The notes: generated from the sequence alone by a model not told the origin. A stretch of 21,391 bases of DNA from Victivallales bacterium (GCA_017964325.1 JAGCSE010000082.1:1-21391); one strand, 5' to 3'. Positions 1 through 8,467 are shown, numbered from the stretch's first letter. Program-made: numbers and translations.

Positions 1-3000
1 CACTTCGTCCGACTGCACGAAGAAGCACGGCGCCTCCAAGCGGACGATCAGATCCGTCGTCGTGATGACTTCCGTCGCTCCTTCGCCGACACGTGTGCCG
101 TTGCCCATGGCCCACACGCGGATCTTCCAAGTGCTAAGATTTTCCGGCATCGGTATTTCGATATCCGCCTCACCGTTTTCATCCGTCTCCAGACTGGCGA
201 TCCACAACGCCGTGTCCGCAAAATTGGAGCGAACGGTCGGTTCGACCATGCCGCCGGCCTCTTCCGCTTCGGCGGCTTCATCAACATCCATGGCGGCATT
301 CGACACAGGCATTCCCATCATGGCTCCGCCCATTCCGCCAGCAGCCTTCGCTTCAGCCATAGGTGCCGCCGCAGGAGCCATTTCCAGCCGTTGCATCTTT
401 GCCTTCATAGGCTTCGCCGAACGTGCACGCGTATTCATCATCACACCACCATCAAAAAGGGCGGACGTCACTGACGCATCGCCTTCCATTTCGGTCAAAT
501 ATTTTCCGAACATACCGATCGTTTGCATGAAAGCCTCTCTTCGCTTCATCAGCTGATGCAATGGCCAGCGATTGAACAAACCACCATTCAGATGATGATG
601 CCGTCGCCACTGCCAGAAGAACTTACGGATGTCGCCGATATTTGATCCGCCCGATATGTACTCAAGGCTCTTGTCATAGACGGACACGACGACGCTTCCC
701 CTGTACGGCTTGCCCTGCAAATCCTTCAGCACGATTTTCGCACCGTTCGATGTACCAGGCTTCGACCGCTCCGCCTCAGGCTTGACGGTCACTTCCAGCA
801 TCTTCTTCTCCGGCGGTACGATGATTTCGCGGATGACATTATGCAGCACGCCGTTCGCCATCGTATAGGCCTCCACATAGATGTTCGGCATGTCTTTCTT
901 CTCGATGGGGATATCCACAATCTGGCTCTTGCCTTTCATGCGAATGACCCTAGGCAACGGCAGAAACCCTTGCGTTCCACGGACAAAGAGCATGACGACG
1001 CTGTCGCTCAATTCCGTATTGACCATCAGTTTGACAGTTTCACCTTCCGCATATTCCGCTTTGTCGGGAATCAGTTCCAACGCACTATAGCGGAAATCGC
1101 GGCCATCATAGCCTGGCCCATGAATATTGAACAGCTGGCCGCCTTCCACGGAACGCCCCTTCGCATCCGTCAACGTCCAACTGAGACGATACTGCCCAGC
1201 ACGAGATGCGCTAAACAACTGCTGTCCGCGCCCTTGCGCATCCGCATCAACCGACCAGCTACGTTCTTCCGTCTCCTCCGCGACGCCTTCCTTATTATAG
1301 GTGACACGATACAGCTTCAACACGCCCTTCCCGCTGACGGGAGCGCCGTCCAATGTGCGGGCCTGCATCGTCGCCGTCATCGCATCGCCGACCAGACCGT
1401 AGCCGCGATCCAGCCAGACATACGCCTTGAACGGCTCGCGAGCGACCGTCACGCTGCCCTGCCCGTGAATTTCGCGGCGGCTGGAATCCACCACGAAAGC
1501 CGTGATCTCATACTTGTGGTCGCGGTCGCCAAGCAGTTCCTTCGCCATGGCGGTATCCACTGTAACTTTCACGGTTCCATCGGCTTGCAGCTTCTGTTCC
1601 AAATCCATGACGACTTCAGGAGCCTCATGGCTGAAACCGCCTCGATACCAACTCCAACGCGGCGCACGGCAGCCCCATTTCGCCCAGCCTGGATACCATG
1701 GATAGTCCGTCCAGAACCACCAGTAGCCATTTCCATAGTACCAGTCCCATGGGCGAACGGGCCACCATTTCGCTTCATGCGTCGAACGCATGATTTTGAT
1801 TTTCACCGTCCCCTCCGAAACTGGAGCGCCGAAATAATATTTCGCCTTGACGGTCAGTTCGAACTTGTCGCCGAGCTTCGGAGCCTCCTTTGGCGTATCG
1901 ACGGTCACTTCGAATTCAGGCTTCTTGTATTCCTCCACGCGGAAAATGCCCGAACCATGCTGCATATTCACATGATACGTCCCAAGCATCGCATCTTCAG
2001 GCAGTTCGAACGTATCGGCGATGCCGCCGTATGAATCCGCCAATAGATTGTATTTCTTGACGATGTTGCCACGAGGATCGCGGATTTCCACTTCGTATTT
2101 CAGTCCCGCCGCCACGCTTTTACCTTCATACTCATATTTGGACTTCCCGATCCAGAACTTGAACTCCACCTTCTGGCCAGGCCGATAGACGGGACGGTCC
2201 GTCAGGAAGAACGCACGAGTCTGGTTTTCCGGGAAGCTCTCCATGAAAAGCCTGCCGTTGTAGAAGCTGTTAGTCGAATACCATGCACGCCGCCCCGCGT
2301 CGTTTTTCAAGACAAGCTGAATCTCGCCATTCTTCTCCTTATGCCCTTCAAACAGCTCAGCGGTGCTCTTAACGATCTTCCCTTCGCTATCCGTCATTTC
2401 CGCGAAACGCGAATGGTCGCTTTCCTGCTTTTTCGTCTTGTCGTTCCACCACGCAGACCAGCAGAAAAATTCGACTTTTTCATTGGCCAGCGGCCGGCCG
2501 CTCTTCGCATCCAGCACCTGCCACATCTTCCTCCCGTCCAGCAGATGTTTCTCGACGATTTCCGTATCCATGAAATAGACTGGAACCCGTGAAACGTTTG
2601 CGCCGTTCTCCAGCGAACAGGTCAGAAGATACCAGCCGCCTTTCTGCGCGGGAATCGACAGCGGAATCGTGCGGTCCTTATGCTTTTCAGCGGGCGTCAA
2701 CTCCATGGACCACTTGGCGACCGTTTCCTGAAGGTATTTCTTTTCCCCGCCGTCCATTTCGAACAGCCGCCATGCGAGATTCGTGAAATCCCGTTGCTGC
2801 CAGTCGTTTCTGCGGGCTTTCAGATTGGAGAGGTACTCCTGGCAGTCCGCCACGATCTGGTCCATGTCGATGCGCTGCAACGTGCAATTCGCCTTCGTGC
2901 CGTTGCGGAAACAGAGCCTCATGCTTGCAGGCTCGCCCGCAAGCTGCTTGCGGATGTCGTCGATACGGCACCAGTTGCCCGTAATATGATGGATGGCGGC

Positions 3001-4152
3001 CTGTATCTGCTCAATCCCCCTGGGGTCTTTATTCTTGCTTCTTTCCTCAGCCTTTTTGTTGGCCTCCAGCATCCTATTCCACCAGACGAGCGCCTTGTCA
3101 TACTGGTTGCGGTTTTGATAGAGACGTGCAAGATGCTCGTATAGATACCTTATGAACATGTCCTTCTTCTCGGCGATTTCAATGGCCTCTTTAAAAAGCA
3201 GAATCGGATTGCATTCGTCTGGAACTTTGAAACGCTTGATGCCAGTCGCCAACTGCGCGACGGTCTCGTCATCCTCAAGGCTTTCCAGCATCAGCAAATG
3301 ATTGTTAAACGCCTTCTCGTCCATGCCATTTCCAAAGAGTCCTCTACGGTTTTGCAGCGTTTCGACTCCATAAAAACGTTCATAGAACGATGCAAGGTAT
3401 TTGAGAGTATTGGGATCATTGTTGCATTTCATGGCCATACGATAGGCCCAGACGGCGCGTTCTCCGTCGTTTTTCGCGTCTTCAAAACTTTTCGGGCAAC
3501 GGAAAAAGACGGGATTGCCGTCCGCATCGACGGGTGTGCCGTTCGTCATGCTGCCCATGACGTACGGATTCAGATAGTCGGGTTCCTGTGTCAAATCCGT
3601 CAAAACCATCATGCTGTGGCTTAACCCATCTCCAACGTAATTACCGGAAAATATCCCCGCTAGGCTCGTATAGAATGTAGCGCAGCTCGTGTTATTCTCC
3701 GTGACGGGCGGCATATTCTGAACCATTAGCTTGGTTTTAAAAAGCAGATCGGCATGACGGACATTGATATGCCTGGCCTGCCCGCCACGGTTCCAACCGC
3801 GCGTGAACTTTCCGTCCAAAACATAGCCATCTTGCATAAAATAAGCATAATAGATAATAAACTGCCAGTCGTTCTTGCGGATGTCCAGCGACTTTTTCAA
3901 CAACGCATCGTATTCGCCAATACGATTGAGATTTTCAAGGCAGTTGACCGCTTGATTGAAATCCCCGGCGGCGAGCTGCCCCTTGTTCTGCGGATTTTCC
4001 AACAGCTTGACAAACGCGTCGTATGCCTCCTTGAAATTACCGTCCGCCGTCAATTTCATTGCAGCTTCGCGCTCCTCCTGGATTCCGCCGAAAACGCAAC
4101 TTGCACAGGCCATCATGGCCGCGAATGTGAAAATAATTCTGCCGTGTGTCAT
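1..4152 (-). CDS. Alpha-2-macroglobulin-like protein, 3' end beyond the window
   Basis: An open frame of 1384 codons runs without a stop from ATG at 4152-4150 to the left edge, so the C-terminus is missing. The start has AGGAGA (4160-4165) 7 nt upstream. Residues 1 to about 23 look like a signal peptide (MTHGRIIFTFAAMMACASC), so the product is exported; the cysteine could make it a lipoprotein but the lipobox is poor. Residues 25-600 are a helical, TPR-like region. MG2/MG3 macroglobulin domains follow (FLTDRPVYRPGQ near 655, EEYKKPEFEVTV near 737), then a Trp/Tyr-rich insertion (about 793-831), a Met/Ala/Pro-rich linker (about 1239-1304) and the start of the A2M domain (NFADTALW near 1310, LSTWKIRVWAMGNG near 1340). 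Family members trap proteases in the periplasm; whether this one has the CxEQ thioester cannot be seen because it would lie outside the window. The family assignment is strong, the trapping role is inferred. Confidence 0.93.
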   Translation of the reverse strand, partial: MTHGRIIFTFAAMMACASCVFGGIQEEREAAMKLTADGNFKEAYDAFVKLLENPQNKGQLAAGDFNQAVNCLENLNRIGEYDALLKKSLDIRKNDWQFIIYYAYFMQDGYVLDGKFTRGWNRGGQARHINVRHADLLFKTKLMVQNMPPVTENNTSCATFYTSLAGIFSGNYVGDGLSHSMMVLTDLTQEPDYLNPYVMGSMTNGTPVDADGNPVFFRCPKSFEDAKNDGERAVWAYRMAMKCNNDPNTLKYLASFYERFYGVETLQNRRGLFGNGMDEKAFNNHLLMLESLEDDETVAQLATGIKRFKVPDECNPILLFKEAIEIAEKKDMFIRYLYEHLARLYQNRNQYDKALVWWNRMLEANKKAEERSKNKDPRGIEQIQAAIHHITGNWCRIDDIRKQLAGEPASMRLCFRNGTKANCTLQRIDMDQIVADCQEYLSNLKARRNDWQQRDFTNLAWRLFEMDGGEKKYLQETVAKWSMELTPAEKHKDRTIPLSIPAQKGGWYLLTCSLENGANVSRVPVYFMDTEIVEKHLLDGRKMWQVLDAKSGRPLANEKVEFFCWSAWWNDKTKKQESDHSRFAEMTDSEGKIVKSTAELFEGHKEKNGEIQLVLKNDAGRRAWYSTNSFYNGRLFMESFPENQTRAFFLTDRPVYRPGQKVEFKFWIGKSKYEYEGKSVAAGLKYEVEIRDPRGNIVKKYNLLADSYGGIADTFELPEDAMLGTYHVNMQHGSGIFRVEEYKKPEFEVTVDTPKEAPKLGDKFELTVKAKYYFGAPVSEGTVKIKIMRSTHEAKWWPVRPWDWYYGNGYWWFWTDYPWYPGWAKWGCRAPRWSWYRGGFSHEAPEVVMDLEQKLQADGTVKVTVDTAMAKELLGDRDHKYEITAFVVDSSRREIHGQGSVTVAREPFKAYVWLDRGYGLVGDAMTATMQARTLDGAPVSGKGVLKLYRVTYNKEGVAEETEERSWSVDADAQGRGQQLFSASRAGQYRLSWTLTDAKGRSVEGGQLFNIHGPGYDGRDFRYSALELIPDKAEYAEGETVKLMVNTELSDSVVMLFVRGTQGFLPLPRVIRMKGKSQIVDIPIEKKDMPNIYVEAYTMANGVLHNVIREIIVPPEKKMLEVTVKPEAERSKPGTSNGAKIVLKDLQGKPYRGSVVVSVYDKSLEYISGGSNIGDIRKFFWQWRRHHHLNGGLFNRWPLHQLMKRREAFMQTIGMFGKYLTEMEGDASVTSALFDGGVMMNTRARSAKPMKAKMQRLEMAPAAAPMAEAKAAGGMGGAMMGMPVSNAAMDVDEAAEAEEAGGMVEPTVRSNFADTALWIASLETDENGEADIEIPMPENLSTWKIRVWAMGNGTRVGEGATEVITTTDLIVRLEAPCFFVQSDEV

Positions 4153-4159
4153 TGGACTG

Positions 4160-4165
4160 TCTCCT
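4160..4165 (-). promoter_or_regulatory. Ribosome binding site of the macroglobulin gene
   Basis: Read on the minus strand this is AGGAGA, 7 nt before ATG 4152. It fixes the start at the beginning of the signal peptide. Confidence 0.7.
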
Positions 4166-4239
4166 GTTTTCTCGCGAGTATATTTTTAATGCCATTACCA
4201 TATAATAATGGGAATTTATCTAAAAGCAAATCATCTCCT

Positions 4240-4279
4240 AGAATCTCTGAGAATCTCTAGAATTCCTAGAAGAATTTCT
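4240..4279. repeat. Four copies of the 9-bp word AGAATYYCT in a divergent spacer
   Basis: AGAATCTCT occurs at 4240-4248 and 4250-4258, AGAATTCCT at 4259-4267 and AGAATTTCT at 4271-4279, with start-to-start spacings of 10, 9 and 12 bp. The cluster lies between the divergent macroglobulin and manC genes, upstream of the putative manC promoter, where operator sites would be expected. It could equally be a decayed tandem repeat. No regulator is identified. Confidence 0.5.
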
Positions 4280-4312
4280 TTATGGCCATTTCTGCAATCT
4301 CAATGGAAAAAT

Positions 4313-4341
4313 TTGCAAGTTCCATTGGCATGATGTATCTT
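4313..4341 (+). promoter_or_regulatory. Possible sigma70-type promoter of manC
   Basis: TTGCAA (4313-4318) and TATCTT (4336-4341) each match the consensus at 4 of 6 positions and are separated by exactly 17 bp. The predicted leader to the manC ATG is about 53 nt. Recognised by eye only. Confidence 0.35.
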
Positions 4342-4400
4342 CTAACCATCTTTAGACAAACCATCGGAACATCCGTTCCCAAACTCATGGAGACTCATCA

Positions 4401-5498
4401 ATGAAAGTCATTGTCATCATGGCCGGCGGCGCCGGCGAACGTTTCTGGCCCCTTTCCCGCGGCAACCATCCGAAGCAGTTGCTGAAACTGACGGGCAGCG
4501 GACAATCCCTTCTGGAGGAGTCCGTCGAACGCTCCATGGCCATCGTGCCCCCAGCCAACATCTACATAGCCACAGGGCAGAATCTGCAGAAGGCCATTCA
4601 GGACGCCGATCTCGGCATCCCCCCCGAAAACGTCATCGCGGAGCCTTGCAAACGCAACACGGCGGGCTGCCTGATTTTCGCCGCCGCCACGATTCTTGCA
4701 CGCTATAACCTTTCGCCTGAAGAACTTACGGTCGGCGTTCTGACGGCTGACCAGCGGATTCCGGACACGGGACCGTTCGTCAACACCGTCGAAGCCGCCC
4801 TGGAAGCCGCCGAAAAATACAACGCATTGGTCACAATCGGCATCCAGCCTGTCCGCCCCGAAACAGGCTACGGCTACATCGAAATCGCGGAGGACAACAA
4901 GAAGCAGGACACGGATACTCCCTGCTACAAAGTCGCCTCCTTCCGCGAAAAACCAACGCCTGAAAATGCCGCCAAATACATCGCATCAGGCAATTTCCTG
5001 TGGAACTCCGGCATGTTCTTCTGGCGCCTGTCCACCTTCCAGAACGAATTCGGCAAGGCGAATCCCGTCATGGCACAGACGCTGGAAGACTTGACGGACG
5101 CCCTCATGGAGCAGGATTCCGCCCGTGCAGGACAGATTTTCAATGCGCTGCCCAACATTTCCATCGACTACGCCCTCATGGAAAAGGCAGCCCATGTCAT
5201 GGTCATCCCAGGCAAGTTCGTGTGGGACGACGTCGGTTCGTGGGACGCCCTCGACAGGACGATTCCCAAAGACCTCAACGGCAACGTGGAAGTCGGCGAC
5301 CCGATTCTCATCGACTGCCAAGACTGCATCGTCTATAACGCGGCAGGTCAGAAATCCCTCGCCGTCGGAGCCGTCGGGCTGAAGGACATGATCGTCGTCG
5401 TCTCCGGCGACTCGCTTCTCATCCTGCCGAAAGACCGTGCGCAGGATGTCCGCAAGGTCGTCGTGGCCCTCCGTGACAAAAACGCAGAACAGTTGTAG
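4401..5498 (+). CDS. manC: Mannose-1-phosphate guanylyltransferase
   Basis: The product makes GDP-mannose from mannose-1-phosphate and GTP in the cytoplasm, supplying mannose, fucose or rhamnose units for surface polysaccharides. The 365-residue protein opens with the nucleotidyltransferase signature GGAGERFWPLSR (about residues 9-20) followed by PKQLLKL. It also has VLTADQRIPD (family usual: PADH), ETGYGYIE, and FREKP followed by SGNFLWNSGMFFWR, all diagnostic for the family. The length fits the single-domain enzyme without the C-terminal phosphomannose isomerase domain of longer ManC proteins. GGAGA (4389-4393) lies 7 nt before the ATG. It is divergent from the macroglobulin gene; no other sugar-nucleotide gene is in view. 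The family is certain; specificity for mannose over another hexose phosphate is inferred. Confidence 0.93.
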   Translation: MKVIVIMAGGAGERFWPLSRGNHPKQLLKLTGSGQSLLEESVERSMAIVPPANIYIATGQNLQKAIQDADLGIPPENVIAEPCKRNTAGCLIFAAATILARYNLSPEELTVGVLTADQRIPDTGPFVNTVEAALEAAEKYNALVTIGIQPVRPETGYGYIEIAEDNKKQDTDTPCYKVASFREKPTPENAAKYIASGNFLWNSGMFFWRLSTFQNEFGKANPVMAQTLEDLTDALMEQDSARAGQIFNALPNISIDYALMEKAAHVMVIPGKFVWDDVGSWDALDRTIPKDLNGNVEVGDPILIDCQDCIVYNAAGQKSLAVGAVGLKDMIVVVSGDSLLILPKDRAQDVRKVVVALRDKNAEQL

Positions 5499-5501
5499 GA
5501 A

Positions 5502-5612
5502 GTGCCATCGGCGTCCCGCCGTTGGCGGTTCGGTGTGCCATCGGCGTCCCGCCGTTGGCGGTTCGGTGTGCCATCGACGTCCCGCCCAATACGCAGGCGG
5601 GACGTATGTGCC
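5502..5612. repeat. 33-bp tandem repeat (two full copies plus a variant third)
   Basis: Two identical 33-bp units occupy 5502-5534 and 5535-5567. Each begins GTGCCATCGGCGTCCCGCC and ends in GGCGGTTCGGT. A third copy starts at 5568 with one substitution (GTGCCATCGACGTCCCGCC) and then departs into an inverted copy of its own core, ending near GTGCC at 5612. The array starts 3 nt after the manC stop and fills most of the gap to the next gene. No direct coding role is supported, although one frame stays open through it. Confidence 0.85.
5577..5605. other. Perfect 10-bp GC-rich inverted repeat at the end of the 33-bp array
   Basis: ACGTCCCGCC (5577-5586) is the exact reverse complement of GGCGGGACGT (5596-5605), with a 9-nt loop. 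The stem is very stable, but there is no T-run after it on either strand, so it is not a standard intrinsic terminator. It lies between manC and the MBL-fold gene and could block 3' exonucleases, lower read-through, or be the end of a mobile palindromic repeat. Confidence 0.7.
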
Positions 5613-5640
5613 ATTTCCTGACATATCATTTTATTCGGCC

Positions 5641-6402
5641 ATGAAAATCATCAATTTCGGTACAAGCCACGGCGATCCCACGCCCGAACATTTTTGCAGT
5701 TCAACGCTTTTGGAAACGCAAGGGCGCTACTATCTGATTGATGCGGGAGAACCAGCCAACGCCCTGCTCGTCCGCAACGGCCTCTGTGCATCACGCGTCT
5801 CGGCTATCTTCATCACCCACATGCACATCGACCACACGGGCAGCCTGCCCGTCATCTGCGAACAGGCCAAGAAATACCGCAGCCGTTTTCCGGACGTTTC
5901 GCTGACCGTCAACTTTCCCGAAGCCGCCGCCATTCCGTTGATGAACGGCTGGTTGCAGGCCAACCACGCGCGCTTCAGCCAAATAGAAATCGCCATGCGT
6001 GCATACGATGAACAGAACGGCTACGATGACGGCTTCATCCACGTCACCGCCACCCGCACCCGCCACATCAATATTCCCAATGAGCCATCCGCTGCTTCAT
6101 ACGCATTGAAAATTGAAACAGAAGGCAAGAAGGTTCTGTTTACGGGCGACCTTTCGCACACATTCGAAGATTTCCCGCTGGACGCCGCGCAGGGCTGCGA
6201 TCTAGTCTTTTCCGAAATCACCCACTATCCGCTGGAAAAGGCCATTCCAACGCTCGAAAAACTGCGCTGCGGCAAGCTGAAATTCTACCACATCCACAAC
6301 CCGTGGCAGACGGAGGAAGGCCGCCTGAAGGCGCTGTCCATGACGGCGCACCTCCCCTATCCAGTCGAATTCGCCTACGACGGCTGTGTCACCATGCTGT
6401 AA
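5641..6402 (+). CDS. MBL-fold (RNase Z-like) metal-dependent hydrolase
   Basis: The 253-residue protein has the metallo-beta-lactamase motif THMHIDHTG (HxHxDH) near residues 58-66, a downstream metal-ligand aspartate in FTGDLSHT, and a late HIHNPW segment supplying a further histidine. This is the arrangement of a two-metal hydrolase of the RNase Z/phosphodiesterase-like branch. Nothing shows the substrate, and no signal peptide is seen. The frame is open upstream to 5437, but that part translates the 33-bp repeat and the manC end; ATG 5641 begins a proper beta-strand (MKIINFGTSHGD) and is taken as the start, without a clear Shine-Dalgarno sequence. It may be transcribed from manC through the repeat. 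Confidence 0.85.
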   Translation: MKIINFGTSHGDPTPEHFCSSTLLETQGRYYLIDAGEPANALLVRNGLCASRVSAIFITHMHIDHTGSLPVICEQAKKYRSRFPDVSLTVNFPEAAAIPLMNGWLQANHARFSQIEIAMRAYDEQNGYDDGFIHVTATRTRHINIPNEPSAASYALKIETEGKKVLFTGDLSHTFEDFPLDAAQGCDLVFSEITHYPLEKAIPTLEKLRCGKLKFYHIHNPWQTEEGRLKALSMTAHLPYPVEFAYDGCVTML

Positions 6403-6480
6403 AATGCACGCCGACGGCCGTTTTTTGCACGTCAATATTAGCCATTTGCCTTACAAGCGTTTATAGTAATAGCGTGTAGA

Positions 6481-6513
6481 AAACAACCTGTCGGTTGAAT
6501 CAACCGATTGTTT
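6481..6513. other. Stem-loop upstream of the XylA-like gene
   Basis: AAACAA (6481-6486) pairs with TTGTTT (6508-6513), and TCGGTTG (6491-6497) with CAACCGA (6501-6507), leaving a 4-nt bulge (CCTG) on one side and a 3-nt loop. It ends 28 nt before ATG 6542. It could be a leader hairpin, an operator dyad, or a weak terminator for the MBL gene, since the right arm ends in TTGTTTTA. Confidence 0.5.
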
Positions 6514-6541
6514 TATCGTAGTTACCAACAGTCAAAGATTT

Positions 6542-8467
6542 ATGTCAAAAGTTGTTCCTTTTAGCATCGGTCCCGTCACGAGTCGTTGCCTGCCTTTCCG
6601 TTCCATCAAGGGAAATGGGCGGCATCAGTTGAATCCTTTTCAGAACGCTGAACTCGTCGCCTGGGCGGTCACCCAGAATCTCGCAGAATCCACGTCTTTC
6701 TACGACGATGACGTCGCATTGGCCTGGTCCCCCCAGACAGCCGATTTCTACAAAGACCCTAACTCCTCTTTCTGGAAGCATTTAGCGGACGTAAAAGCTA
6801 AATTGGACGCCGCCGGCGTGGAGGTCTTCTCCGTGTCCTGCGAACTCGCCTCATACGATTGCTTCACATACGGTGCTTTGACGAACAAAGACGCCGCCAT
6901 CCGTGAACTCGCCATCAAGAAACTCGACCGTGCCATCGCAATCGGTCATTTCTTCAACGCCGCCGTCTTTACGTTTGATGCGGACGCCGAAGGCTTCGAT
7001 TCGCCGTTCACCATCGACTGGCTGGCCGCCCTGAAGAATCTAACAGCTGGCCTTAACCACATTGAAGATGTCATCAAAGGGCAGAAATTTGAGAACTACA
7101 TGGGCGCCTGCCTCGCTCCGCGCAAGGCCGTTCCATTCCAATACGGCTACATAAATAACGTTGGTGACGCACTTTCGCTAATTCACGGCAATCTCCGCAC
7201 GCCTGAATTCTGGGGCATCAGCCCAAGCACCTACCAGCTCGAACAGGCCGGCTGGAGCGCCGCTCCCGCCACCATCGCCAACCTCGCCGCCTGCGGCGGC
7301 CTCGCCAGCGTGAAAATCGGCGCGGGAACGCAGAAATTGGCGGATCGACCGCTTCCGCCGCTTTTTGGCACGGCCAATCTCAAGGAGACCGTCCAGACGT
7401 TGTGGATTCTCTCAAAAATCGGCTGGCAGGGAGTCGTAGAACTCGATTCCATGATGGCTCCCGTGGAAGTGAAGGTCTCCAACGACGTGATCGCCCGCAA
7501 GCAGTTCGTCGCCAACACGGCCAGCGCACTGACCATCGCACTGGAACTGGCTTCCCGCATAAAGGACGAAGCATTGTCCGAACTGACTCCGCCCGAAGCG
7601 GATTTGATGACGGCCGCCGTCTTCTGCGGCGTCAATGTCGATGATGTCATCAATCGGACAGTCAAAGGCGGAGTCCCCGCCCCCCAACCCGAACCAGTTG
7701 GTCCCGCACCAAACCATGAGATTCCCATCGCACCGAAACCGCAAGTTCCTGAACAACAGCCTGTTGATATAACTAACGACAACCAGCAGGAAGCCCGCCC
7801 TGCCGCCGATTCACACGAAGCCAAACGGTACGACAACTCGAAAAAGCATTCTCGCAACAACCGCATCCACAATGACAATAAGGATTTCACCGAATCCAGA
7901 CTGGAAAAACCTCCTGTCCAGCCGCCGATTGTGGCTCCTGTCGCGGAAATCGTTCCATCAGAACCTATTGTACCGCAAGATAAGCCAGAAATAAAGAACG
8001 ATCAGAATGAAACGCCCCAGCCAGCAGCCGAAATCGTCCAGCCCGTTGCTACGGAAGTTGTCCCGACCGTCGCTGCGGAAGCTGCACAGCCCGTCGCAGC
8101 GGAAGAAGCACAACCCGTCGCCGCAGCAACCACCCAGCAAGAACAGTCAGTCGAACAGCCGACCGTACCGAGCGTCGAGCAACCTGCATCAACACCCGAG
8201 CAAATCGTCGAACAACAGCCAGTCCAGCCAGTCGTGGAAACAACGCAGCCTACGGAAGATGTCCCATCCCAGGAGACAACGCCTGTCGCCGACACAGCTC
8301 CTGTAAATGCAGAAGCCACTCCAACTGAAGAAGTTGCAGCAGAAACGCCTCAACAGGAAACCACAGAGCAGCCCAAACCCGCCAAGCCAGGCAAAAACAA
8401 GCCAGACAGACCAAAACGCGTCTATCGCCGCACAACTGGCATCCGCAAAATCTCCAAGAAAAAATAG
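6542..8467 (+). CDS. Divergent xylose-isomerase-like TIM-barrel protein with long disordered tail
   Basis: This 641-residue protein has two parts. Residues 1 to about 370 follow the order of xylose isomerase (XylA): the segment at 184-203 ending in QYGY matches the XylA block that ends HQYDYD, GGLASVKIG (252-260) matches GSIDAN, and GVVELD (297-302) matches the block ending in the last metal aspartate. By hand alignment the usual ligands and catalytic lysine look lost (Glu to Cys190, Lys to Ala192, the Glu/His pair to Ser229/Gln232, Asp to Lys258); only Asp302 seems kept. Residues from about 380 to 641 are low-complexity Pro/Gln/Glu/Val/Ala sequence (repeats such as AAEAAQPVAAEEAQPV) with a basic patch near 420-445 and a strongly basic end (RPKRVYRRTTGIRKISKKK). 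No signal peptide and no clear Shine-Dalgarno. It may be a pseudoenzyme or binding protein; its function is unknown. Confidence 0.75.
   Translation: MSKVVPFSIGPVTSRCLPFRSIKGNGRHQLNPFQNAELVAWAVTQNLAESTSFYDDDVALAWSPQTADFYKDPNSSFWKHLADVKAKLDAAGVEVFSVSCELASYDCFTYGALTNKDAAIRELAIKKLDRAIAIGHFFNAAVFTFDADAEGFDSPFTIDWLAALKNLTAGLNHIEDVIKGQKFENYMGACLAPRKAVPFQYGYINNVGDALSLIHGNLRTPEFWGISPSTYQLEQAGWSAAPATIANLAACGGLASVKIGAGTQKLADRPLPPLFGTANLKETVQTLWILSKIGWQGVVELDSMMAPVEVKVSNDVIARKQFVANTASALTIALELASRIKDEALSELTPPEADLMTAAVFCGVNVDDVINRTVKGGVPAPQPEPVGPAPNHEIPIAPKPQVPEQQPVDITNDNQQEARPAADSHEAKRYDNSKKHSRNNRIHNDNKDFTESRLEKPPVQPPIVAPVAEIVPSEPIVPQDKPEIKNDQNETPQPAAEIVQPVATEVVPTVAAEAAQPVAAEEAQPVAAATTQQEQSVEQPTVPSVEQPASTPEQIVEQQPVQPVVETTQPTEDVPSQETTPVADTAPVNAEATPTEEVAAETPQQETTEQPKPAKPGKNKPDRPKRVYRRTTGIRKISKKK

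Noticed and set aside
841..2034. Long plus-strand open frame of 397 codons
   Set aside because: It is antisense to the macroglobulin gene, whose minus-strand frame has recognisable domains throughout; the plus-strand translation has no coherent domain.
5437..5640. Upstream extension of the MBL-fold gene
   Set aside because: It would translate the manC 3' end and the 33-bp repeat; the conserved fold starts at ATG 5641.
6403..6426. ACGGCCGT followed by six T after the MBL gene as an intrinsic terminator
   Set aside because: The palindrome has no room for a loop, and no longer stem around it could be found.
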